Below are positions 33,601-41,894 of a stretch of DNA of 64,000 nucleotides, piece by piece (the stretch's first letter is position 1; every line of letters begins with the position of its first letter). A program made the translations under genes and the position numbers. The notes beneath the pieces were generated by a model that ran no database searches, had not been told where the DNA came from, and worked only from the letters and a program-made list of their open reading frames with translations. The DNA comes from Pyropia yezoensis (lineage: Eukaryota; Rhodophyta; Bangiophyceae; Bangiales; Bangiaceae): NCBI GenBank assembly GCA_009829735.1, contig CM020620.1, positions 6,960,545 to 7,024,544 of the forward strand, in the 5' to 3' direction.

Positions 33601-35780
33601 TGGCGGGGGTAGAGACCGACGGGGGGCATCGGGAGCCCCCCACCGGGCCCGCCCCGGTCACGGTCACGGTCACGGTCACGATCACGGTCACGGTCGCGGT
33701 CGCGGTCACGGTCACGGTCACGGTCACGGTCACGGTCGCGGTCACGGTCACGGTCGCGGTCGCGGTCGCGGTCGGGCGGGGCGTCCCCGACGCTGCCGCG
33801 GCGGGGCGACGGGGGTGGCGCCCCACGGCGGGGCGCGCGTGGCCGCGGCGGCCGCACGGGCCCGCCAAAGGGAGGGAGTGGCAGCGACAGCCCACCGCCG
33901 CCACCCCCCCCGCCGCCACCCTGCCGACCAAACTGCCGCCGGTGGGTGTGCATCCAGTCCACCTGCGGGGGTGGCAACGGCGGTGGCGGCGACGGCGACA
34001 CCAGCGGCGGAGGCGGCGGCAGAGGCAGCGAGTGCGCCGCTGGCGACGCGCTGCCGCCGCCCGCCCGCCGCCCGCCGCCACCCGTCACGGGCGGGTGCGG
34101 CGGCGTGCGCGGCCGGCGGAGGGGCCCGCCGGCCGGCGGCGCCGGCGACGCCGGCGGCGGCGGGGAGCCCGCCCGCGGATAGCCCGCCGCGTTGGGCGGC
34201 CGATGGGACAGCGGGTAGCCACCGCCGCCGCCGCCACCGCCGCCGCCGCCGCTCCCACCCCCTGGCGGCCGGCGCGACGGGCCGTGGCGGCTGCCGCCCC
34301 CGCCGACGAGGGAGCCCCCGCGGATCCGGCCGCGCTCCCCGCCACTGCCACACAGGGGAGCGGCGAGCGGCCCAGCCGGGCCCGTCTCCCGCCTCCCGCC
34401 GCCACCGCCACCGCCGCCACCCCCCGCCGGCCGGCCGCCGCGGTCAGACGGGGGCCGGTCCGGGGGGTGGCCCGGGCGGTCCCCTCCCCCCCCCCCTCCA
34501 TCTACCGACGGGCGGCCCTGCAGCAGCGGTGGCGGGCGGCCGCCACGGACGACCGGGGAGCCCCCCCCACCCGATGTCGGCGGCGTTGGTGGCGCGCCGC
34601 GGCCGCCGGCGGCCCCCGCCCCAGCGTCAGCGACAGTGGCAGCAGCGCGGCGGCGGCCGGCGGCGCCCCCCCCCCCCCGGTCGACATCACGGTCGTGGGG
34701 GCGGCCACCCCCGCCCCCTCCCTCCCCCCCTCCGCGGTCACGCCACTCATCCGGGTCGGGCGGGCGACCGCCGCCCCCCCCTCCGGCGAAGGCGGCTCCC
34801 CCTGCCGACGACGACGACGGGCCCCGGGGGCCATAGCGCTCCCCGCGGCCGCCGCCGCCCCGGTCGCGGTCGGCGGGGGCACGGCCGCCCCACGACGCCG
34901 TAGAGGCGGCGGGGGCGGCGGCCGACGCAACGGCCGGGTGGTGGTCTGACGCCCCCCCCCCCCCCCGGCGGCCGACGGCCGGGAGGGCGGCGGCGGTGGC
35001 GGCGGCGGCGGGGGGGGGGGGGGGGGTGGGGGAGGGGGGGGGGGTGGGGGGGGAGGGGGGGGCGGGGGGGGTGGGGGGGGGGGGGTGGCGGCGGCGGTGG
35101 CGGCGGCGCCGCCGGTGGCGGCGGCCCCATGCGGAGAGCAGCCAACGCGGCAGCTCCGGTCGGGGCGTGGTGCCGTTGGTGGTGGTGGCCGCCGGGGCTC
35201 CCACCGTAGCAAACGCAGCGGCAGTAGCAGCGACGGCGGCAGCGGCAGCAGCAGTAGCAGCGTCAGCGTCAGCGTCAGCGTCAGCGTCAGCGTCAGCAGC
35301 AGCGGCGGCGGCACCGGTGGCGGCGGCGGCGGCGGCAGCAGCAGCAGCAGCAGCAGCAACGGGGGGCGGCACCGACGGGCGCCGCGTGTCATGCGCCCCG
35401 TCGGTTGTTGTAGGGCAAAGGCGGCCGCCGCGGGGGCGGCGGCCACGGGCGGTGCCGTGACCGCGGCCGACGTCCGTTGGCAGTGACCGGGAGCCCCCCC
35501 GCTCTGTCCGCGTCGCGCGGTCGCCCCGTGTGGGAAGGCGGGGGGGGAGGAAAGGGGGCCAAGGAGGCGCCACGCGGGAGGGGGCGAGGTCGGCGGGCGT
35601 CGCGGCGGCCGCGTGGACGGACACACGGCCAAGTGGGTGGAGCAAGAAGCGCGCGTCGCGGCGTGGTGAGTTTTTTTGCGCGCCAGAAGGCGGCCGCTTC
35701 GCGACGCCGCGAGCCGCCAAGGAAGTGCCGACCAACGGGCCGGAGGCCCCAACCGTGCGATGGCAATTTCTCCGTATCAA
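21159..35780 (-). CDS. Giant NCoR/SMRT-like SANT-domain corepressor candidate (multi-exon)
   Basis: On the minus strand one frame stays open from 35780 to about 24813. Most of it is disordered: Ala/Gly/Pro runs, an Arg-Asp repeat (33650-33780), an SPRR-rich region (29360-30420) and VPRK-Pro repeats (27400-27720). SANT1 lies at 25480-25260 (WRRQEVLLFLEKYL, HPKQFRRIASFFPNKG, VRFYYQNK), closely NCoR-like. SANT2 is split: WDDRSRALFPMALLRHGADW at about 24990-24930 and KTADDCRAYYAAHRYV at about 24610-24570, joined across a GTGAGG...GGGCAG intron at 24812-24752 that is phase 0. SANT3 (WTAAEEARFGRLLAAHGRDW ... SKTVAQIKGHW) lies at 23915-23775. Later exons carry RKHRKDAGRADGRKR near 23510 and RLDRQRRLELLAYAQ near 22370, ending at 21159; their junctions are unresolved. 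No convincing initiator ATG is in frame upstream, so the true start may be in a separate 5' exon. NCoR-type proteins bridge repressors to histone deacetylases in the nucleus. Confidence 0.6.
23280..23330 (-). repeat. 15-bp tandem repeat encoding PAAPP
   Basis: Four consecutive GGCGGGGCGGCAGGC units encode Pro-Ala-Ala-Pro-Pro on the minus strand, inside the NCoR-like gene. Confidence 0.7.
23602..23653. repeat. (CAC)n microsatellite, about 17 copies
   Basis: An uninterrupted CCA/CAC tract. It sits between the SANT3 exon and the next coding segment of the NCoR-like gene, where the reading frame changes, so it is probably intronic. Confidence 0.8.
26281..26520 (-). repeat. 120-bp tandem duplication inside the NCoR-like frame
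   Basis: The block beginning AGCGCCGCGGCGG at 26281 recurs at 26401 with few changes. It encodes two 40-residue copies around DAVVVRPRRGVDVAAAA. Confidence 0.8.
27400..27720 (-). repeat. Proline-rich VPRK repeat domain
   Basis: About eight units of the form PPxVPRKAxPxP on the minus strand, in the disordered part of the NCoR-like protein. PxVPRK resembles class II-type SH3 ligand cores; binding is inferred only. Confidence 0.6.
29360..30420 (-). repeat. SPRR-rich domain (Ser-Pro-Arg-Arg repeats)
   Basis: About 350 residues are built of xSPRRx, PSPRR and SPPPRR units, dozens of copies with an irregular 15-24 base period. The composition recalls RS/SPRR domains of splicing-associated proteins such as SRRM-type factors, which are heavily phosphorylated. 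It is part of the NCoR-like frame. Confidence 0.75.
33650..33780 (-). repeat. (CGGTCA)n hexanucleotide tract encoding an Arg-Asp repeat
   Basis: About 20 hexamers, mixing CGGTCA and CGGTCG, encode alternating Asp-Arg on the minus strand. RD repeats of this kind are known in RNA-binding and splicing proteins. Confidence 0.8.
35010..35086. repeat. Nearly pure G tract (C tract on the gene strand)
   Basis: About 77 bases of G broken only by single T, A or C. On the minus strand it is a polypyrimidine tract ending upstream of a CAG near 34946, so it may be an intron end or a leader of the NCoR-like gene rather than coding. Confidence 0.6.
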
Positions 35781-36420
35781 GTATTTATGCGCACTCTTTC
35801 AATTTTATCATCTACTTGCACACGACTTGTGTGCTGGTGTTCAAGGGGCGAGAAGGAGACGATCGTCGAGACATGGCACCGCCTTCACCACGATCGGTTG
35901 GATCGTAGGCCAACGGCCTGGAACGCTGACGGTGGGACTGGCGCAGAGGGGGGGCACCACGCAACCGATGCTCGTTCAACCTCCTCGCCGAGCCTCTGCT
36001 GCGCACCCCCCCCCGCCCCCACGCCGCCCGCGTCGCACACGGTCTCTCTCCCCTGCTGTGTTTTTGGTCGTTGGCGGGTGCGCCCCCGCGCGCCCGACGC
36101 CCCCCCTCCCGCGCCAAATTATTGCGGTCATTGTCAGCATGGCCAGCGCAGGGGCGGGCCTGGACCAGCCCCCGCACGCCGAACGTCGCGCAGGCGCGCC
36201 CCCGGCCGCGCGGCATCCGTGGTGTGTGTGAATGAGCCCAGAGGGCCCCCCCCCCTCCTGCGGTCGTCTGCCGCCAGTGTCGTTCGACGCGTCGACGGAG
36301 GAGGAGGAGGGAGGGGGGGGGGGCCGGGGAGCGACAGAGGGAAGCCCCCCCTGGGTCCTCCCGGGCCTCCTCTCCCCCTCTGCGCGTGCCTCTTTTTTTT
36401 GCGGTTCTGTTGGTGGTGGT

Positions 36421-36452
<32 letters not shown>

Positions 36453-37094
36453 CGGGGCCGGGGGGGGGGGTGCCGGGGGGGGGGGGGGCGGAGGCCTGAG
36501 GCACCCCCGCCCACCGCTGGCGAGGCGTGGCCGCGCCGATGGCTGCTGCCACCCGCAACCGCTGCTGCTGGTGGCGCTGTCGCCCCCCGCCCCGGACCCC
36601 CCCCCCCCCCCCCTCCCCGCGGCCTCACGGGCAGGCACGAGCGCCTGCCGTCACTGACTGGGAACACTCCACGCCCGCCGGTTGTCTAGGGGGCGGAAGG
36701 GCGGGTGTGAGGGGGTGCGGTGCGGGGGCGCGCTGGTGGGGGGGAGTGCGGTGCTGGCTCGATGCAGCGGCGAAGGGGGGGGGGGGGGCGAGGGGGGTGT
36801 GGTGGGGGGGGCTCCTGGCGACCGGCAGCCACGGCGTCAGCGGCGACGCGGCGGGCGCGCGGCGTGGCGCGGGGGGGCTGGGGCACTTAAAAAGGCCGCC
36901 GCTGCCGCGTGGCCCCCGGTGCATACCCGTCGGCCGTCGCGGGTGTGAGAGCTGTCAGAGCGCATCATTCCCCCACCACTACCACCACCACCACCACCAC
37001 TACCACCCCGCCGCCGACCCACCCCCCTTTCTCCCTACCCGTGCCGTCCAGCCGGCTGTGCCGCAGGTTGCCCACTCCACCCCTTGTCGCCATC
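35781..37094. other. Divergent promoter region and profilin leader
   Basis: AT-richer sequence at 35765-35870 lies between the minus NCoR-like gene and the plus profilin gene. A 32-base G run spans 36421-36452. CTTAAAAAGG near 36886 is a possible TATA-like element. An ACC microsatellite (about 36971-37003) and a C/T-rich leader precede the profilin ATG. No gene is supported; other open frames here are Gly/Pro-rich shadows. Confidence 0.4.
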
Positions 37095-38524
37095 ATGTCG
37101 TGGCAGTCGGTACGTTTGGGCGCACGGTTGCGGCGGTGGCGACTCGTGTTAGCCCCTGGTGCAGAGGCGGCGCGGACTGCCAGCGTGAGGGGGGCGGGCA
37201 CGGGCAAGCAGGGAGGGGGGGGCGGCCGAGTCCTGCGGGACGGCCGCTTCCTCGACATGCTTTGAGTGGATGGTGGCGGTGGCAGCGCATCACAGCCGCG
37301 GGTGGTGCGCCAGGGGCTTGGCAGTGGCGTCTGTTGGCGTGAGGCCGCGGCGAGGCATTTGGCTGGCGGCGGCTGCCCCTGGCGAGGGCGCGGGCCTCCG
37401 CCGGCCACCTGGGGCGTGCTCGTCTTGCGTGGGGGCGTTGCGCGCGACCGCTGCCCCCGGCGGCTGCCCCTTCGGCTGCCGTGACCTTGCGGCGTGAGCC
37501 CTGATGCGGGTGTGATAATGCATTTTCACGTCACGGCGGGCTGGCCTCCATGGCAGTGCGGGCGGAACGACCCCCGCTGCTGGTGGTCTCGTCGTGTCGT
37601 ACAGTGTCGTCCAAGCTTGCGCGTCATGCGGTGGGCGGCTGCGCTTATCGCCGCCGTTGTGGCGGTGAGCTGCCTGCGACGCGGGCGTGACCTGGTCGGA
37701 GTGCTAACCACCGTTGGTTTTCTGACAGACACGTTGACCTGGCCGGTGTTTGTTGTTGTGCTTGTTTTCCCCCCTGCCCCCCCGCTGTTGAGCCCTCCCC
37801 ACAGTACATTGACGACCAGCTGCTGGCCGCTGGCTTCTGCTACGCTTCTATCAATGGGCATGACGGGAGCCTGTGGGCATGCTCCAAGGGTTACACCGTC
37901 CTGCCTGAGGAGGCGACCAAGCTCGCCAACCTCCTCGGTGGCACCTCCCTCGACTCGATTGCAGCAGGCGGCTTCATGCTGGCGGGCCAGAAGTATGCGT
38001 ATACCCGTGGCGAGGTCGACGATGATGAGGGTGGCGTGGTACGTTTGGGATGGCGGGGGCACCTCTGTGGGAGAGGCGGGTGAAGGTGTGGGCTCGGGTA
38101 CTGTTGTTGCTGCCTTGGAACAGGCGTCGGTCCCCCGTGCGTCGTACGGGAATTTGCCCATCTGGTGTCTGCCCTGTCCTGGTGCCTGGCCTGTAACCCA
38201 TCAGTGGGTCTACGTTCTGGGTAACGAGGGGCGTGGCCTGTGGGGTGGTGTTTCTGACAGTCCTGTCTCCTCTTGTGGCGTTGCTTATCTCTGTCGCGGT
38301 GCGGTCCTTCCCCCGTGTTTGCTTGCGTTCCGCACCCGTAGCCCTTCCTCCAGGGCCGGTGCAAGGAGGAGGGCAAGTCGTCGCAGGGCTGCATTGTCAT
38401 GCGCACCTCGCAGGCTGTGATCATTGCGGTGCACGACCCCGCCTACTCGGGTGGTGCCACGTTTGGCAAGGTCAACATTGAGATTGCGCGTATCGCCGAC
38501 TACTTCGTCGAGTCGGGCTTCTAG
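37095..38524 (+). CDS. Profilin (three exons)
   Basis: The exons are 37095-37109 (MSWQS), 37805-38038 and 38354-38524, totalling 139 residues. Both introns are phase 0: GTACGT...CACAG (37110-37804) and GTACGT...TCCAG (38039-38353). The MSWQS-YIDDQL start, INGHDGSLWACS, and the C-terminal ATFGKVNIEIARIADYFVESGF match the profilin fold. The N- and C-terminal helices form the poly-proline face, with W3 and the C-terminal aromatic in place. Length is normal for the family (about 130-140). Profilin binds actin monomers, promotes nucleotide exchange and delivers actin to formins; it also binds Pro-rich ligands. One five-codon first exon is characteristic of some profilin genes. The first intron is long and includes the pyrimidine-rich acceptor. 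Confidence 0.93.
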
Positions 38525-39920
38525 GCGGCGTGGGCCCCCGACGTTGTTGGTGCATCAATGCTGGTGTGCGGTTGGGGGTGGGGGGGGGTTGGCTCGGGTT
38601 GGGCGTGGAGGGGGAGGGGTTGATGAGGACGTTTTTGTGTCTTCAGCCGTGCTGAAGGGATCGTGCGCGCGCTGCAGTGTCGCGCTGGCAGCGCTGTATT
38701 TGTTGTTTTGAATTTGTTGGCTGAAGGACGCGCCTGGGAGGCACAGCTCCGCAGGACCGTGCAGGTCAGCCCCCGCGAGAGCGGGACGGTCGCGCCCGTG
38801 CCGACGTTGGTCTCACGGTCTCAAGCATTCCTCGGGTGGCTTCTGTCTTCTCCGCACTTTGGAGCTGACAGTCAACATGACGCAGCGGCGTAGTTCCCCC
38901 CAGCGCATAGGCGGCGAAGGCAGGACAGCGGGTTCGTTGCACTAGGTCTGTAATACGTGGCCATCCAAGCTCGTGCCCCCGCACCTCTGCGACTGCTGGA
39001 CGAACGACGTTTCCCATTTTTCTTGTCACTGGCCCTCATGGGGTGACCACAACTATCTGCCTGGTAGCACTGGGCTAGAGATCTCAAAGCGTGTCGAGTC
39101 ATGGCACAGCACCCCCCTTCCGTCCGTCGGGGTTCTCGGTTGCAGGCGTTCCGCGCATCTGCCGCGGCCGTCCACGAAGCGCACGCCGATGCTCTCGATC
39201 GCCTCGCGCTCTGGCCACATCACCTCAGGGGCGCTCCCCGAGGCTCGGTCGCGGCACCAGTGGGCGTGGTCAGAGGAGGTCAGCCAGCGCTGAGATTAGT
39301 CTCACAAGTGGGAAGGTCAAGTGTCCCAGCAACGCGAAGGGAAAACAACAGCCGAAGGGGGCAGAGCACGGCCACGCATGCGGCACCACGGAGCGAGCGT
39401 GCCCCGTGCACGTTGATTGGAAGAGGAATGAACAAACGCCTTCAAAAAACCGTTTCTAAAGGACGAGGGGTAGGGAGGAGCGGACGGTGGCTCATCGTGG
39501 AAGAGTCCGAGGTGAGGGGTACTGGAAGGATGTTTACGCGACGGAGTTTGGGAGCGAGACGGGTGGGAGCTCTGCTGATAACTGTTGCTTCCACTTCTGT
39601 GACGTCTGCGGCGCGGGAGACACGCAGAAGCGAGATGAAAGCACGAGGACGCCGGCTCTATTTGTCCTGTGATGTCTGAGGCGCGGCGAGACCACAGAAA
39701 GGAGATGAAAGCACGAGGACGTCGGCCCTGGATGACTCGGCGTACTCATGGCCTTCTAGAGCAATCACATCGAAGTAGAGAGCAGTCAACCACTGATACG
39801 CCGCCGTGAAGACACACACACTACCATCGTCATGCTCGCCAAACGTTGGCCACTGCGCTCGCCACTACACTTGCCCTCCTCCACGTCCCCTTCTCTCCCC
39901 CCATACCCGTCCGTTGCTGC
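38525..39920. other. Spacer between convergent profilin and protease genes
   Basis: No supported gene. A minus-strand open stretch at about 39300-39110 (RWLTSSDHAHWCRDRASGS, IESIGVRFVDGRGR) has coding-like composition but no start and no recognised family. A 70-base imperfect direct repeat lies at 39601-39740. Confidence 0.35.
39601..39740. repeat. Imperfect 70-bp direct repeat, two copies
   Basis: GAGATGAAAGCACGAGGAC occurs at 39632 and again at 39702, with GACGTCTGCGGCGCG and GATGTCTGAGGCGCG at the same offset ahead of each. Confidence 0.7.
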
Positions 39921-41453
39921 TCACGAGTCCACCTTATCCTGGGAGAGCGCTTCCTCGTTGGCAGCCTCCCCCCTCGCCTCCATCGCCGCGACCGCCTTGT
40001 ATCTGACAACTGGCCAAAACTCTCCCCTCGCGGCGGCTGTCAAGAGCGTGGAGCCGATAAGCGCTGGGACCAGGTAGACGAGCGCCGGCTGAGCGGCGTG
40101 GAAGACCATGTTGGCCCCAAAGCAGACAGCGAGGCCCGCCACATACGCCGCGAGGGCGGCACGAAAGTAGGGCCCGGCTGGTACGGCGGAGATATCGCCC
40201 CCAGCCGCCGACGCGTCCCGCCCATAGACCAGCACTTTGTCGAGGGCCAACAAACAGAACGCGGCGTAGACACCCGGCACGATCACGTCGCCCGCGCCGA
40301 GGACAGCAAACGGGTACGCGGCGGCAGCCGAAGTGGACGCCGCCGCCGCCTCGGGGGAGATAGCCCGCGGGAAGAGGAACTTGGCAGGCGTGTCGATGGC
40401 AACCGCCACGCTCACCATCACTTCCGTGCCCCACACCCAGAAAATGTCATACGCCAGCAAGCCCGTCAATAGGCCCGCAATGGCGAGGAAGCTCTCCGGG
40501 CGGATGAATGATAGAACACGTGCGCAGAGCGCGCCGGCAATCACATTCGAGAGAAGAAAGTTGGGTGGGCCCGTCTTGGTCAGGTATGCGACCGTGATGG
40601 CAATAGCAAACGCCCACGCCACCATCTCATCCCCATACACGAGTAGCTCCCCGCCATTGGCCTGAGGGGAGGGCTTCCCCTCTGCTGTGGGGGCCGCCTC
40701 CTCCCCAGTCACAACATTGCCCGCGTCCAAGCCACTGCTGCCGCTGTCGCCGCCCCCGCCAAGTCGCAGTGCCACCCAGTCGCGTACCCCCGCCGGGAGG
40801 AGGCCGTGCGTGACCGGGTCTACCATCTCCTTGAGGCAAAGAGCACCCAGGCTCGTTGTGACGACATTGAAGAGAGCGCCTACATTGACATCAGTGTAGC
40901 GCAATAAGCAGTAAGCGCCAAAGAGGGAGAAGGAAGCCCCAATCGGGGCCGTGGCCGCCTGCTTGGGTGTCAGCTTCTCTGTCGAGTCGGCCTCAAACGC
41001 GGCGCCCTTGGCCCCAGTGTAGAGCGCCGATGACGCGGTGGCCATGAAGAAGAGCACGTCGCCGACATTGCCCGAGTTGGGCCACACGAATGGAATGGCC
41101 TGCGCTGCCGCAAAAACGGCGTAACCGACCGCCAGGTCGGGTGTCAACGTCCGCCGCACCCGCGCGGGAAAGACCGGGGGCGGCGGCGGCGAGGGGGGGG
41201 GAGTGGTGGCGGCCTCGGTGAGTGCGCCGTTGACGCCTGCCGAGGCGGTCACGTCGGTGTTCTCCACAGCCCGCACGGTAGCGGCCGCCGCGTCCTCCCC
41301 CCCAGTCGCCAAAGCCACGACGCGCGACCGACGGCGCCGCGACGTTGCCCAGCCCGCACCGGGCCGTCCTAGGCACCAGAGCTGGGCACGGCTGGTGCTC
41401 GCGCGGGAACCGGACAGGGCCAGTGGCGCTACAAAGGCAGCTACCGACGCCAT
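39921..41453 (-). CDS. Signal-peptide-peptidase/presenilin-type intramembrane aspartyl protease
   Basis: A single exon of 510 residues from the ATG at 41453-41451. The two catalytic Asp are visible: YDIFWVWGTEVM (D336) and LGAGDVIVPG (D389, the GxGD motif). QPALVYLVP at 455-463 supplies the PAL motif. Several hydrophobic segments fill residues 105-210, 275-350 and 380-470, as expected for a nine-span enzyme. The family cleaves type II membrane proteins and leftover signal peptides inside the bilayer. The N terminus (residues 1-48: Ser/Ala/Arg-rich, no acidic residues, ending in RRRRSRVVALAT) looks like a plastid transit peptide rather than a signal peptide. A Pro-rich linker at 84-93 separates it from the membrane core. 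Plastid targeting is inference and would be unusual. The C terminus lacks an ER-retention KKxx. Confidence 0.87.
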   Translation of the reverse strand: MASVAAFVAPLALSGSRASTSRAQLWCLGRPGAGWATSRRRRSRVVALATGGEDAAAATVRAVENTDVTASAGVNGALTEAATTPPPSPPPPPVFPARVRRTLTPDLAVGYAVFAAAQAIPFVWPNSGNVGDVLFFMATASSALYTGAKGAAFEADSTEKLTPKQAATAPIGASFSLFGAYCLLRYTDVNVGALFNVVTTSLGALCLKEMVDPVTHGLLPAGVRDWVALRLGGGGDSGSSGLDAGNVVTGEEAAPTAEGKPSPQANGGELLVYGDEMVAWAFAIAITVAYLTKTGPPNFLLSNVIAGALCARVLSFIRPESFLAIAGLLTGLLAYDIFWVWGTEVMVSVAVAIDTPAKFLFPRAISPEAAAASTSAAAAYPFAVLGAGDVIVPGVYAAFCLLALDKVLVYGRDASAAGGDISAVPAGPYFRAALAAYVAGLAVCFGANMVFHAAQPALVYLVPALIGSTLLTAAARGEFWPVVRYKAVAAMEARGEAANEEALSQDKVDS

Positions 41454-41894
41454 GGCAAAAGAAGGCAGGCCAATGGGGCCGCCACCCGTCAGCGTCGAGG
41501 AGCGGTAGTCGGGGGGGTGGTGGGGGGGGGGGAAAGAGGAAGAATACCGCTCCCACCCCAGTGTACGAGAGAAAGACGTAGGGGGGGGGGGTGCCGGTGG
41601 CTACAGGGAAGCGCACATGGGGTCGTTCGCGGGAGAACCACACCCGCACCAGGAGGCAGAGTGGAATGTCGAGAGATTGCCACGTTTATTCAGTCAGCAG
41701 GCACCCCCCAAACTTGAGCTGAACACTCTCGGTGCCCAAAGATTAAGCCAATTGTAATTATGCGTATGAAATGAAATACAGAGAGGATGCGACACATTGT
41801 TGTCAGAGTTGTCCTGTCGAGCAGGAGCAGAAGGCCAACAGCACCCTGCCCCTCCCAGGCCCCGCTCCTCTCCAACTTTTCCGCCCCCCTCCCA
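41454..41894. other. Promoter of the protease gene and 3' end of the EDC4-like gene
   Basis: 41500-41600 is the C-rich (sense strand) leader of the protease gene. 41740-41780 is AT-rich (AATTGTAATTATGCGT) and likely marks the 3' end of the upstream minus-strand gene or the protease promoter. No gene. Confidence 0.45.

Noticed and set aside
35116-35145. ATG at 35130 as the start of the NCoR-like gene
   Set aside because: It is out of frame with the long minus-strand reading frame and leads straight into the pure C tract; it would need an intron I cannot define.
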